DNA of 24,550 bases from Sulfurospirillum sp. UBA6790 (GTDB lineage Bacteria; Campylobacterota; Campylobacteria; Campylobacterales; Sulfurospirillaceae): the NCBI GenBank assembly GCA_002452855.1, contig DKFS01000043.1, positions 1 through 24,550 on the forward strand, read 5' to 3'. Both the position numbers and the translations under genes were made by a program. The notes beneath the pieces were generated by a model. The model was not told the origin of the DNA and ran no database searches. It was given only the letters and a program-made list of their open reading frames with translations. Positions 14,295 through 22,612 of the stretch are shown here, piece after piece; the stretch's first letter is position 1, and each line of letters begins with the position of its first letter.

Positions 14295-15890
14295 CGTTTT
14301 AAATGCTGCTAACGCAAGGCTAAGATTGCTTGAAAGTTTGGAGAGATGTTCTGCCGCAGAAGCAATCTCTTCAACACTACGTGCATTGGTGGATGAAATG
14401 TGATGCACCGCACCGATGCGTTCTAACATCTCTTTTGCTTGAACACTTCCTTCTTTGGCATCAAGGGCACTTTTTTGTACCAATATTTTCGCTTCATTCA
14501 TATTGGAAACGGTTTGAAGCATGAGTTTTTGAGTTGTTTCAGCACGTTGTCCCAATGCTTGAATCTCTTCAGCATTTTTTTTCATGATTCCTGAAGAGGT
14601 GCTGACCGATTGGGTAATAACAGCAACCGTTGCATTGCTCTCCACAAGGCTTTTTTGCGTACGTTCTGCTAGTTTACGGACTTCATCCGCAACAACAGCA
14701 AATCCGCGTCCTTGTTCCCCTGCACGCGCTGCTTCGATGGCGGCATTAAGGGCTAGAAGATTGGTTTGTTCTGCGATGTCTGCTATAACAGAGAGAACCT
14801 GTTGCACTTGGGTCACTTCTTGGTCTAAATGTTCTAAACGGCTAGAAAGGTCGGTTTGGTTGATGACAACCGTTTGCAAGTCATTGGAAACAGAAAGGAC
14901 TTCGTTTGAAGCACTGTTTAACTTATCGGCGACATTTTGGATGACATTTTCAGAGTGATTGGAACTCTCTTCACTGGTGTGTAAAATGGCGGCGACATTT
15001 TTCGTGGCATTCACAGCATAATCTACCTCTTTGGCCGCTTCTTCGGTGCGCTTACCAATTTGCAAGGATGTGGAAGAGAGCTCTTCTGCCACGGCGGCAT
15101 TTTCCGTTGCGGTGTGTTTTGCCTCATCAATGGCTTGGCGCAATTGTGATAAAAGCGTATTCACCGTTTGCATCATCATTGCTATCTCATCTTTGCCTTC
15201 CGTATCAATGACATGATTCAAATCTTTGGTTGCGCCGATGTAATTACACCCTTTCGTTGCAAGTTCCAACGATTTTTTAATATGGGTTGCGACAAAGCCA
15301 AAAAAGAGATTAGTGATGATTAGAACAAGAACGGCTAACACAATTCCAAAGAGACGTGCTTGCTCTAATGTTTTATTTTCAGATGCTTCGATTTCACTAG
15401 AGAGTTTTTCAGAGGATTGTACTAAGAAGATAAATGTTTCACGTCCATGATTGGTCATCTTTGTAAATGCTTGTCCATCGGGAGTTTTTGCAAACTCAGG
15501 AGTATTGACAACCGCGCCGTATTTTTTCATTAAAGCAAAACGATCATCGGTCTCTTGTCTCATACCCGGAAAAACGCTTTGAATTTTTTCAACGAGTGCA
15601 ATATGCTCTTGATCTTTCAGCATCGGCTTGAGGTTATTGACCGTTGCAATAAGATTATCCAGTGCTTTGTAGCAGTTATCGATGAAAACAGGTTTAAAGG
15701 CAATTTGATACCCGCGCGATTGCATCAAAAAGTCATTGGTATATTTGGCAATATCACCCACCACTTGTACTTTCTCGACAGCCTTTTCTGCCTTTGTTGT
15801 ATTGCTGTACAGTAAATATCCAAGGCTTATGGTTCCCACTAAAATAATGACAAATAATGTAATGAGCTTTGTGCGGATTGTCTGTAACAT
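14289..15890 (-). CDS. Methyl-accepting chemotaxis protein
   Basis: The 533-aa transmembrane chemoreceptor has a first membrane helix at residues 9-29 and a helical periplasmic domain of about 155 residues (four-helix-bundle type, [27 protein letters not shown] onward). The second membrane helix is around 187-207 ([14 protein letters not shown]), then a HAMP region and the cytoplasmic signalling coiled coil. The hairpin tip is canonical ([44 protein letters not shown]), so it should contact CheW and CheA. There is no C-terminal CheR/CheB-binding pentapeptide; the chain ends [18 protein letters not shown] precedes the ATG. It sits between Pho genes but has no Pho box of its own, so the ligand is unknown. 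Confidence 0.92.
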   Translation of the reverse strand: MLQTIRTKLITLFVIILVGTISLGYLLYSNTTKAEKAVEKVQVVGDIAKYTNDFLMQSRGYQIAFKPVFIDNCYKALDNLIATVNNLKPMLKDQEHIALVEKIQSVFPGMRQETDDRFALMKKYGAVVNTPEFAKTPDGQAFTKMTNHGRETFIFLVQSSEKLSSEIEASENKTLEQARLFGIVLAVLVLIITNLFFGFVATHIKKSLELATKGCNYIGATKDLNHVIDTEGKDEIAMMMQTVNTLLSQLRQAIDEAKHTATENAAVAEELSSTSLQIGKRTEEAAKEVDYAVNATKNVAAILHTSEESSNHSENVIQNVADKLNSASNEVLSVSNDLQTVVINQTDLSSRLEHLDQEVTQVQQVLSVIADIAEQTNLLALNAAIEAARAGEQGRGFAVVADEVRKLAERTQKSLVESNATVAVITQSVSTSSGIMKKNAEEIQALGQRAETTQKLMLQTVSNMNEAKILVQKSALDAKEGSVQAKEMLERIGAVHHISSTNARSVEEIASAAEHLSKLSSNLSLALAAFKTA

Positions 15891-15923
15891 AAGTTTTCCT
15901 TAAATTAAATAAGTAATTATTTA

Positions 15924-15929
15924 ATTATA
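15924..15929 (-). promoter_or_regulatory. Candidate -10 of the chemoreceptor gene
   Basis: TATAAT on the - strand (context ACTTATAATTAAA), 34 nt before the start codon. No clear -35, and no sigma-28 or sigma-54 consensus was seen. Confidence 0.45.
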
Positions 15930-16026
15930 AGTAGTCTGTGTGAGATTGTGCGTGAGATAGAGCGCTAAAGGCGAGTATTTCACGTCTTTAGCATTTCTTG
16001 AAAATATTTATAAGGCAAGAAAAGCT

Positions 16027-16803
16027 TTAAGAAGAGAGCATAAACCCTTTCATGCTTAAACTGGCATTTTGGAAAAAAGGGGTGAGAATGCTCACGTTAT
16101 CGTCTTCTCTTCGTGTCCCTGCGATGTAGAGTACAGGGAGGTAATGATCAATAAAAGGATGCGCTGTTTTAAAATCAGGGCAGAGTGTTTCGATATGGAC
16201 GAGGCTTTCAATATCATTACATGTAAAAGCGTTCTCAACAAAGCTATCTACGTTTTTGCTCCATCCTAAGGCAGGAGCATTGATATTGTAAAAATCAACC
16301 AATCCCAAATTGTGCGTTAAATTGCCACTTCCTATAATCATAATGCCTTCTTCCCGAAGTACGCGAAGTTTTTCGCCTAGCTTTACATGTAAATTCATAG
16401 GCACGTTTTTATTGATACTGAGTTGAATGACAGGAATGCTTGCTTTTGGAAATAAAAAATGAAGCGGCATCCACGCGCCATGGTCAAGTCCTCGCTCGAT
16501 TAAAGGGACATCTAACAAATCGGCGATGTGCTTTGAAAGCGTATTGTTGCTAGGAGAAGGATAATTCAGTTCATATAACGAAGGCGGAAATCCGTAAAAA
16601 TCATAAATCGTCTCATAGCTAATATTAGAACTCATGCTCACGGCTGTTTGATTGGTAAACCAATGTGCGGAGATGACAAGAATGGCTTTTGGCAAAGGGA
16701 GTGTTAAAGAGAGCTCTTGTAGCGCTTGCGTAAAGCTATTGTCTAATACAAGATTCATCGGCGAACCATGTCCCACAAAGAAACTTGGCATGATATCGGA
16801 CAT
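16027..16803 (-). CDS. ygiD: Class III extradiol dioxygenase, YgiD/DODA type
   Basis: The 258-aa protein belongs to the LigB-like extradiol ring-cleavage family, with metal-ligand regions PSFFVGHGSPMN, ILVISAHWFTNQTAVS, ERGLDHGAWMPLHFLFP and GSGNLTHNLGLVDF. E. coli YgiD is a DOPA 4,5-dioxygenase in vitro. The natural substrate in most bacteria is unknown, so the activity should be read as non-haem Fe(II) dioxygenase. AAGGAA precedes ATG 16803. It lies 188 nt behind pstB on the same strand but is separated from it by a hairpin and has its own -10. Two copies of the TTACATGTAA palindrome lie inside it. Confidence 0.88.
   Translation of the reverse strand: MSDIMPSFFVGHGSPMNLVLDNSFTQALQELSLTLPLPKAILVISAHWFTNQTAVSMSSNISYETIYDFYGFPPSLYELNYPSPSNNTLSKHIADLLDVPLIERGLDHGAWMPLHFLFPKASIPVIQLSINKNVPMNLHVKLGEKLRVLREEGIMIIGSGNLTHNLGLVDFYNINAPALGWSKNVDSFVENAFTCNDIESLVHIETLCPDFKTAHPFIDHYLPVLYIAGTRREDDNVSILTPFFQNASLSMKGFMLSS
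16217..16226. repeat. TTACATGTAA-type palindrome, copy 8 (inside ygiD)
   Basis: TTACATGTAA within the ygiD-like gene, read as Phe-Thr-Cys-Asn, a different frame from the other coding copies. Confidence 0.8.
16382..16393. repeat. TTACATGTAA-type palindrome, copy 9 (inside ygiD)
   Basis: TTTACATGTAAA within the ygiD-like gene, read as Leu-His-Val-Lys, only about 155 bp from copy 8. Confidence 0.85.
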
Positions 16804-16857
16804 TTATATTCCTTAGGTCGTTTTAAAAGCATACCTTTTTGGAGGGTTGCTTTGACG

Positions 16858-16863
16858 ATTATA
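16858..16863 (-). promoter_or_regulatory. Candidate -10 of the ygiD-like gene
   Basis: TATAAT on the - strand (context GTGGCTATAATCG), 54 nt before the start codon. Imperfect GTTA-type repeats lie upstream, but their spacing to the -10 is one base off the Pho-box pattern. Confidence 0.5.
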
Positions 16864-16979
16864 GCCACAGATTCTTAACAATTGAATAACGTTTGATGAA
16901 GAGATAGAAGAAGTTTTAAAATATGTGCAATAATGAGCTAGTCTGGGAGAAAGAGAGTGTTTTGCATGTAAAACATTTT

Positions 16980-17006
16980 GGAAGATGAGGTTTACCCAAA
17001 TCTTCC
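16980..17006 (-). terminator. Terminator hairpin of the pst operon
   Basis: On the - strand GGAAGAT, in the last pstB codons, pairs with ATCTTCC just after the stop codon. There is a short inner GGG/CCT stem, and AAAATGTTTT follows. The position supports termination after pstB; the T-run is weak. Confidence 0.55.
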
Positions 17007-17783
17007 CGTAATGTACTCTTCGGTTAATTTTTCTTTTGGATTAACAAACATGTCTTTCGTAGCACCAAGTTCAATAAGCTCACCCAAATACATAAATGCG
17101 GTATAGTCGGAAAGACGTGCTGCTTGTTGGAGGTTGTGTGTAACGATAATGACGGTGAGTTGCTCTTTAAGCTCCATAATGAGTTGCTCAATAGAAAGTG
17201 TTGAAATAGGATCAAGCGCGCTGGTTGGCTCATCAAACAACAAAACATCAGGTTCAACCGCAACAGCACGCGCGATGCAAAGGCGTTGTTGTTGCCCGCC
17301 TGAAAGAGCAGATGCTCCATCTTTAAGACGGTCTTTGACTTCGTCCCATAATGCCGCACCACGAAGGGATTTTTCAACTTTCTCTGTGAGAATTTTTTTA
17401 TCTTTCAGTCCTTGAAGACGCAAGCCATAAGCGACATTATCAAAAATGCTCATTGGAAAAGGGGTCGGTTTTTGAAAAATCATTCCGATTTTCATACGAA
17501 GAGCAATCAAATCAATATTTTTATCCAGAAGGTTTTGGTTGTCGCCTTGAAAATGAATTTCTCCCTCGTAACGATTGCCTGGGTAGAGGTCATGCATGCG
17601 ATTAAACGAGCGAAGCAGGGTTGTTTTACCGCATCCGCTAGGTCCAATGAGTGCTGTTACTTTTTTCTTAGCAATAGGCATATCAATTGATTTAAGGTTT
17701 GGATCACTCTTTCCTGCGTAATAGAAATTAAAGTTTTTAACTTCTAATTCAAGAGGATCCGTCATTGATGTGATGGTAGCCAT
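16992..17783 (-). CDS. pstB: Phosphate ABC transporter ATP-binding protein
   Basis: PstB is the ATPase that powers high-affinity phosphate import through PstC-PstA at the inner membrane. The 263-aa chain has Walker [10 protein letters not shown] (47-55), a Q-loop in [21 protein letters not shown] typical of PstB, signature [14 protein letters not shown], Walker [12 protein letters not shown] and the H-switch [10 protein letters not shown]. The PTPFPMSI run after the Q-loop is diagnostic for PstB against other ABC ATPases. AAAGGA lies before the ATG. It is the last gene of pstS-C-A-B, 13 nt after pstA. Confidence 0.97.
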   Translation of the reverse strand: MATITSMTDPLELEVKNFNFYYAGKSDPNLKSIDMPIAKKKVTALIGPSGCGKTTLLRSFNRMHDLYPGNRYEGEIHFQGDNQNLLDKNIDLIALRMKIGMIFQKPTPFPMSIFDNVAYGLRLQGLKDKKILTEKVEKSLRGAALWDEVKDRLKDGASALSGGQQQRLCIARAVAVEPDVLLFDEPTSALDPISTLSIEQLIMELKEQLTVIIVTHNLQQAARLSDYTAFMYLGELIELGATKDMFVNPKEKLTEEYITGRFG

Positions 17784-17796
17784 AAAATTCCTTTAC

Positions 17797-18636
17797 TTAT
17801 TTTTTCTTAATGAGGAGGCGTCCGCCGATATTGATGGCAAGAATGGCAAAGGCTAAAATTGCCGCACTTGCCCAACCAATCGCTTGCCAGTCTTCAAAAG
17901 GACTCATCGTGTAGTTAAACATCGTTACGGTGAGTGATGCCATGGCTTCTGACATATCGGTGGAAAAAAAGTTGTTGTTAAAGGCGGTAAATAGAAGTGG
18001 TGCTGTTTCGCCAGCCACTCTGGCAACCCCTAAAAGTACACCCGTGGTAATACCCGTAATCGCACCTTTATAGACGATTTGTACGATGACTTTCCATTTG
18101 GGTGCACCAAGTGCGTAGGCAGCTTCTCGAAGTTCCACAGGCACAAGGGCAAGCATGTCATCGGTAGTACGAATAATCACTGGAATCATGATAATGGCTA
18201 ACGCAATACTTCCAGCCCATCCTGAAAAATGACCAATAGGCATGACTAAAATACCGTACACAAAAACACCGACAATGATGGAAGGTGCTGACATCATAAT
18301 GTCTGAAATATCGCGTGTAAAATTGGCAAAACGGGAGTTTCTGCCGTATTCGCTGAGATACGTACCTGCTAATAGACCCATCGGTACGCCAATTGCCGTT
18401 GAAGCAAGCGTGAGCATCAAGTGTCCAACGAGCGCGTGACGAAGACCACTTGGCGTAATGCCAGGAGGCGCTCCATCTTTCATAAACAGCTCTAAAGAGA
18501 TATGCGAGAGTCCATTTACAAGCAGTACGCCTAGTATCCAAAAGAGAAAAAAGATGCCAATGGCCGTTGCAACAAAGGCAAGGGATAGGGCAATGATATT
18601 TCTAATTTTTCGTTTTTTATAAGATGTATTAACCAT
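17797..18636 (-). CDS. pstA: Phosphate ABC transporter permease
   Basis: PstA is one of the two membrane channel subunits of the phosphate transporter. The 279-aa protein has an N-terminal basic stretch (SYKKRKIRN), then about six membrane helices. The cytoplasmic EAA-type coupling loop reads LREAAYALGAPKWKVIVQIVYKGAITGI and is followed by RVAGETAPLLFTAF, the usual PstA sequence. It overlaps pstC by 8 nt and runs into pstB after 13 nt, giving coupled synthesis of the complex. Confidence 0.96.
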   Translation of the reverse strand: MVNTSYKKRKIRNIIALSLAFVATAIGIFFLFWILGVLLVNGLSHISLELFMKDGAPPGITPSGLRHALVGHLMLTLASTAIGVPMGLLAGTYLSEYGRNSRFANFTRDISDIMMSAPSIIVGVFVYGILVMPIGHFSGWAGSIALAIIMIPVIIRTTDDMLALVPVELREAAYALGAPKWKVIVQIVYKGAITGITTGVLLGVARVAGETAPLLFTAFNNNFFSTDMSEAMASLTVTMFNYTMSPFEDWQAIGWASAAILAFAILAINIGGRLLIKKK

Positions 18637-19495
18637 TTTTTCTCACTTTTCGTAAAAAAGCAAATTTAGCAATCGCAATGACAGAAAAACTCACCACAAA
18701 CAAAATCAGTGCTAAGTAAAAAAGGCTAGAGTAATACAAGTCTCCATCTGCCTCACTAAATTCATTTGCTAAGATGACAGGAATGCTGGTTGCCGGCTCT
18801 AAGATAGAAGAGGGCATATTGGTGCTGTTCCCCATGACAAACGTTACCGCCATTGTCTCGCCCAATGCCCTTCCTAAAGAGAGGATAATGGAACCGATAA
18901 CCCCTACTTTGGCAAAAGGGATGATGACATCTTTAATGACATCCCATTTCGTAGCGCCAAGGGCATACGCGGATTCTTTTAAAATGTCAGGCGTTGTATC
19001 CATCGCATCGCGTGAAACGGCTGCGGTGAAAGGGATAATCATAATGGCAAGAATAACACTCGCCGTTAGCGTGCCGATACCTGAACTATGGGTTAGTTTT
19101 TGAATGATAGGCACGAAGAAAAACAGACCCCACATACCATAAACAATGGATGGAATTGCAGCAAGAAGTTCTATCATGGTTCCGATTAATGATTTTAAAC
19201 GTCCTCTTGCAATTTCAGAGAGGAAAATGGCAATGCCAAGCGCAAGCGGTGTAGCTAAAACCATCGCAGTTGCTGTGCTGGTCAGTGTTCCATAAATAGC
19301 AGGAAATGCACCAAACTTTTCAATATTAGGCGCCCAATCGGTATCGAAAATAAATTTGAGACCAAGAATATCAATCGCAAGTTTAGCGTGGTCATACAGA
19401 ACATAAAAAATACTGACAAGAATAACAAGTACAGAGATAGACATGAGTCGTGAGAGATTTTCAAAGATAAAATCGCCAACATTAAAGTTTTTCAT
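18629..19495 (-). CDS. pstC: Phosphate ABC transporter permease
   Basis: PstC is the other channel subunit. The ATG at 19495 gives 288 aa beginning MKNFNVGDFIFENLSRLMSI; an upstream TTG in the intergenic hairpin region is not credible. About six membrane helices are visible. The coupling loop LKESAYALGATKWDVIKDVIIPFAKVGVIG and the following SLGRALGETMAVTFVMGN are the standard PstC landmarks. The only Shine-Dalgarno match (AAGGA) is about 12 nt upstream, somewhat far, so translation may be weaker than that of pstS. Confidence 0.95.
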   Translation of the reverse strand: MKNFNVGDFIFENLSRLMSISVLVILVSIFYVLYDHAKLAIDILGLKFIFDTDWAPNIEKFGAFPAIYGTLTSTATAMVLATPLALGIAIFLSEIARGRLKSLIGTMIELLAAIPSIVYGMWGLFFFVPIIQKLTHSSGIGTLTASVILAIMIIPFTAAVSRDAMDTTPDILKESAYALGATKWDVIKDVIIPFAKVGVIGSIILSLGRALGETMAVTFVMGNSTNMPSSILEPATSIPVILANEFSEADGDLYYSSLFYLALILFVVSFSVIAIAKFAFLRKVRKNG

Positions 19496-19531
19496 TGTTT
19501 CAGTATTTCCTTGGTGTTTTAAATAAGATAA

Positions 19532-19559
19532 CAAAAAAGAGCAGGGAAAATTCCCTGCT
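19532..19559 (-). terminator. Attenuating terminator between pstS and pstC
   Basis: On the - strand a 9-bp inverted repeat AGCAGGGAA/TTCCCTGCT is followed by CTTTTTT. It lies between the pstS stop codon and the pstC start. Partial termination here would give more PstS than permease. Confidence 0.8.
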
Positions 19560-19566
19560 TTGCGTG

Positions 19567-20562
19567 TTATTTTGCTCCGTTTGCTTTCCAGTAAGTTACA
19601 ATTGCGTCAATTGTCTCTTTTGGAAGTGGAACATACCCTAATTTTTGAGCTTCTTCAGCACCTTTGTTAAATGAATAATCAAAGAATGTTGCTACTTTTT
19701 TATTTTCCGCTGCTTTTTCAGTTGGTAATAAAATAAAGGTTGCCGCTACGATTGGGTAAGTGTTTTTACCTGGTTGGTTCGCTAAGATTTGATAAAATCC
19801 TTCTTCAGCTTTCCATTTAGCATTTGCTGCTGCTGCTTTGATGTTATCGGTTGTTGGCTTAACCCATGTTTTCTCAGCACTTTGAACAGTTGCCATTGGA
19901 AGGTTGTTTTTCTCAGCATAAGAAGTTTCGATATAACCGATTGAACCTGGAGTTTGTTTGATCATGTTGGTAACGCCTTCATTACCTTTTCCACCAATAC
20001 CCACTGGCCATTTAACGGTTTTACCAAGACCTACTTTTTCATGCCATACAGTACCAATTTTGTCTAACCAATAGGTAAAGTTCCATGTTGTACCACTTCC
20101 GTCTGAACGGTGAGCAATGGTGATTGCTAAATCTGGAAGTGCAACGCCTGCATTGTCTGCTGCAATTTTTGGGTCATTCCATTTTGTAATCGTACCCATA
20201 AAAATGCCTTCAACGACTGCATTTGAAAGTTTGACTTCTTTACCATTAAGGGCAGGAATATTATATGCTAAACCAATCGCACCAACGACTGCTGGGAACT
20301 GCAATAATTTATCCGCAGCAAGTTTTGCAGGCTCTAATGGTTCATCAGATGCACCAAAGTCTACTGTACGTGCTTGGATTTGTTTGATTCCGCCGCCACT
20401 ACCGATAGATTGGTAATTCACTTGAATACCAGTTGCTGCCTCATATGTGTGAGCCCATTGGTAATAAATAGGAGCAGGAAAACTCGCACCCGCACCACTG
20501 ATTTTATCTGCTGCAATAAGACTGACCGCTGCCAATGCTGAAAGAAGAAGCATTTTTTTCAT
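19567..20562 (-). CDS. pstS: Periplasmic phosphate-binding protein
   Basis: PstS binds phosphate in the periplasm and delivers it to PstC-PstA. The 331-aa precursor has a signal peptide (MKKMLLLSALAAVSLIAA, cleavage probably before DKISGAG). Ligand-binding motifs follow: GAGASFPAPIYYQWAHTY, SIGSGGGIKQI, DFGASDEPL, and HRSDGSGTTWNFTYWL. The signal peptide has no lipobox Cys, so the protein should be soluble. AAGGGG precedes the ATG. It is first in the operon, under a Pho box, and is separated from pstC by a hairpin. Confidence 0.97.
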   Translation of the reverse strand: MKKMLLLSALAAVSLIAADKISGAGASFPAPIYYQWAHTYEAATGIQVNYQSIGSGGGIKQIQARTVDFGASDEPLEPAKLAADKLLQFPAVVGAIGLAYNIPALNGKEVKLSNAVVEGIFMGTITKWNDPKIAADNAGVALPDLAITIAHRSDGSGTTWNFTYWLDKIGTVWHEKVGLGKTVKWPVGIGGKGNEGVTNMIKQTPGSIGYIETSYAEKNNLPMATVQSAEKTWVKPTTDNIKAAAANAKWKAEEGFYQILANQPGKNTYPIVAATFILLPTEKAAENKKVATFFDYSFNKGAEEAQKLGYVPLPKETIDAIVTYWKANGAK

Positions 20563-20599
20563 TGAGAAACCCCTTGTTTTTTTGTTTTCTACAGGGTGA

Positions 20600-20631
20600 A
20601 GTTTAATAAGATTTGATTACGATTTGATTAC
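20600..20631 (-). promoter_or_regulatory. Pho box and -10 of the pstSCAB promoter
   Basis: On the - strand the 11-mer GTAATCAAATC occurs twice in perfect tandem (20631-20621 and 20620-20610). It is followed by TTAT and the -10-like TAAACT (20605-20600), 15 nt from the start of the second unit. It resembles the E. coli Pho box in form (two direct repeats in an 11-bp period, replacing the -35) but has the core GTAATCA where E. coli has TGTCA. Confidence 0.82.
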
Positions 20632-20681
20632 AGATAAGTAAGAAAACAGGGGGTTTTTTCATGTGAATTTGTGCACACTCT

Positions 20682-20720
20682 ATGCTTTTAAAAGTACCTA
20701 AAATAGGCTTTGAAAAGCAT
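20682..20720. other. Long stem-loop between yaiI and the pst promoter
   Basis: ATGCTTTT (20682-20689) pairs with AAAAGCAT (20713-20720). Inside, AAAG and CCTA pair with TAGG and CTTT around an AAA loop, with one mismatch and a small bulge. There is no T-run on either strand. It may end the rhlE-yaiI transcript or be part of a small RNA; the sequence does not decide. Confidence 0.45.
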
Positions 20721-20768
20721 GTTTAACTGTGCTGGTAGTTTGGGTGTATAAGCGAGGAAAAATAAAAA

Positions 20769-21212
20769 TTAACGTTTTTGTAAGAGCGCGTTCAGCGCGT
20801 CTGCAAACGCTCTTTTTTGCTTCTCACCAATCGCACTAGGACCGCCTGTGATTTCGCCTGCATCTCTGAGTTCTTGCATTAAATTGCGCATAGCGAGTAA
20901 ACTTTTAATATTACTTTCATCGTAAATCGTACCGCGTGGGTCGAGTGCTAGCACACCTTTGCTAACGAGCCTATCCGCTAGAGGAATGTCAGCGGTAATG
21001 ACCAAGTCTTCAGGCATTGCGTGTTCAACAATGTAATGATCCGCTTCATCAGCACCTTGCGCGACGATAATCATCGTCAGCAAAGGCGAATCTTGAAGCG
21101 GTATTTTTTTGTTGGCAACAAAATGTGTTGTGATGTTGCGTTTGAGTACGGCTCGAAGAAGAATCTCTTTTAGAGCATTGGGAAACGCATCGGCATCAAC
21201 GTAAATCATCAT
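20769..21212 (-). CDS. yaiI: UPF0178 / YaiI-YqxD family (DUF188) protein
   Basis: The 147-aa protein matches the DUF188 family, a PIN-like fold of unknown function: MIYVDADAFPNALKEILLRA at the start, then VAQGADEADHYIVEHA, DLVITADIPLADRLVSKGVLALDPRGTIYDESNI, and the C-terminal GGPSAIGEKQKRAFADALN. The acidic positions (DADAF, DEAD, TADIPLAD) are those expected for a PIN-type metal site. Two ATGs in a row (21212, 21209) are possible starts; family members begin at the second. It starts 2 nt after the rhlE stop codon and is clearly in the same operon, which suggests a role in RNA metabolism. Confidence 0.9.
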   Translation of the reverse strand: MMIYVDADAFPNALKEILLRAVLKRNITTHFVANKKIPLQDSPLLTMIIVAQGADEADHYIVEHAMPEDLVITADIPLADRLVSKGVLALDPRGTIYDESNIKSLLAMRNLMQELRDAGEITGGPSAIGEKQKRAFADALNALLQKR

Positions 21213-21214
21213 TG

Positions 21215-22462
21215 TTATCGTTCTCTTCTTTTGGGGGTGTATTCACGTGGCGCGTTGTCTCTGCGTTTGGGTTGTCCTTGTGGCTTTTGTCCTCTGCCTT
21301 GTTGAATAGGCACAGCTTTAATAGTTGGGTCAGGTTCAAACCCTTCAATGATTTCACGTTTAAATTTACGATTGATCAGTTTTTCAATGTTGGCTAAATA
21401 CTCGTGTTCATCCACACATACGAGTGAAATTGCCTCGCCATTGTTGCCTGCACGTCCCGTTCTGCCGATGCGGTGAACGTAATCTTCTGCAATATTTGGA
21501 AGCTCGAGATTGATAACATGCGGAAGTTGGTCGATGTCAAGGCCCCGTGCGGCAATATCGGTGGCTACAAGCACTTTAATGGCGCCATTTTTAAAATCAC
21601 TCAGTGCTTTGGTTCGGGCACTTTGGCTTTTGTTTCCATGAATAGCCGAAGAGCTAATGCCGATTTTAACCAGATATTCCGAAACTTTATTGGCATGATG
21701 TTTGGTACGGGTAAACACTAAAACTTGCTCCCATCTATTTTCTTGAATCAGTTTGCCAAGTAGTGCCGTTTTACGTTTGCAATCGACTAAAATGACCCGT
21801 TGGTTCACGAGTTCGCTTGAAGTATTACGACGTGCCACTTCGACAATAGCAGGGTTTTTTAAAATAGACTCACAGAGCTTTTTAATATCGTCACTGTAGG
21901 TCGCTGAAAAAAGCAGATTTTGACGCTTTGTTGGAAGCAAGGCAATGACACGGCGAATATCTTTGATAAAGCCCATATCGAGCATTCTATCGGCCTCATC
22001 AAGCACTAAAATTTCAATATGTTTAAGATCAATCGTCCCTTGAGAGACATGATCGAGTAGTCTTCCTGGTGTTGCAACAAGAATATCAATGCCTGCACGC
22101 AAGGTTTGAATTTGAGGGTGGATGCCTACACCGCCAAAAATAACGGCACTTTTAAAGGGTAAATATTTGCCATAGACTTTGACACTTTCGCCCACTTGCG
22201 CTGCGAGTTCACGGGTTGGGGTGAGAATGAGCACGCGAAGAAGCGGTTTGGCTTTATTGCGTGGCTTTTGAGAAAGTATCTCTAAAATAGGCAGCGTAAA
22301 GCCGGCTGTTTTACCTGTCCCCGTTTGCGCGCCTGCTAACATATCGCGGCCTGCGAGGATAGAAGGAATGGCTTTTTCTTGCACGGGTGTGGGCGTGGTA
22401 TATCCCTCTTCTTGGACGGCTTTTAAGATGGGTGAACTGAGGTTTAATTGTGAAAATAACAT
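21215..22462 (-). CDS. rhlE: DEAD-box RNA helicase, RhlE type
   Basis: The ATG at 22462 gives 415 aa starting [21 protein letters not shown], as in the family. A GTG 15 codons upstream is unlikely because the extra residues do not look like RhlE. All helicase motifs are present: TPTPVQ (Q motif), AQTGTGKT (I), PTRELA (Ia), TPGR (Ib), DEAD (II), SAT (III), [11 protein letters not shown] (V) and [10 protein letters not shown] (VI). A basic, Gln/Arg-rich tail ([28 protein letters not shown]) provides nonspecific RNA binding. It unwinds short RNA duplexes in ribosome assembly or decay. The leader is about 120 nt if transcription starts at the TATAAT near 22590. Confidence 0.93.
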   Translation of the reverse strand: MLFSQLNLSSPILKAVQEEGYTTPTPVQEKAIPSILAGRDMLAGAQTGTGKTAGFTLPILEILSQKPRNKAKPLLRVLILTPTRELAAQVGESVKVYGKYLPFKSAVIFGGVGIHPQIQTLRAGIDILVATPGRLLDHVSQGTIDLKHIEILVLDEADRMLDMGFIKDIRRVIALLPTKRQNLLFSATYSDDIKKLCESILKNPAIVEVARRNTSSELVNQRVILVDCKRKTALLGKLIQENRWEQVLVFTRTKHHANKVSEYLVKIGISSSAIHGNKSQSARTKALSDFKNGAIKVLVATDIAARGLDIDQLPHVINLELPNIAEDYVHRIGRTGRAGNNGEAISLVCVDEHEYLANIEKLINRKFKREIIEGFEPDPTIKAVPIQQGRGQKPQGQPKRRDNAPREYTPKRRER

Positions 22463-22529
22463 AAAATTAGGGTTTCCTTTAGGGTTGTCATAAAGACAGT
22501 GTGTCACAGTGTTTGAACGACATTTATCA

Positions 22530-22541
22530 TTTACATGTAAA
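22530..22541. repeat. TTACATGTAA-type palindrome, copy 10
   Basis: TTTACATGTAAA in the presumed 5' leader of the rhlE-like gene, between it and the pit gene. Confidence 0.85.
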
Positions 22542-22581
22542 GTAGAGACGCTTGTTGTTTTGGAAAAGTCAAAGAGGATGA

Positions 22582-22602
22582 CTTAGGGCATTATACCCTA
22601 AG
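22582..22602 (-). promoter_or_regulatory. Hairpin with embedded -10 between pit and rhlE
   Basis: CTTAGGG and CCCTAAG form a perfect 7-bp dyad. On the - strand its 7-nt loop holds TATAAT (22595-22590), a good -10 for rhlE. The dyad also lies just after the pit stop codon and could act as its terminator, though it lacks a T-run, or as an operator over the promoter. Confidence 0.5.
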
Positions 22603-22612
22603 CCTTTGAAAA

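Noticed and set aside
14584..14958. 124-codon + strand ORF inside the chemoreceptor gene
   Set aside because: It mirrors the highly conserved MCP signalling domain and its protein sequence is low-complexity and unlike any family.
16858..16895. Possible Pho box upstream of the ygiD-like gene (GTTATTCAATT, GTTAAGAATCT before TATAAT)
   Set aside because: The units match poorly, especially the second, and the distance to the -10 is one base longer than in the three good promoters.
22463..22507. N-terminal extension of the rhlE-like protein from GTG 22507
   Set aside because: The 15 added residues have no counterpart in RhlE proteins, which begin at the FSQLNLS segment.
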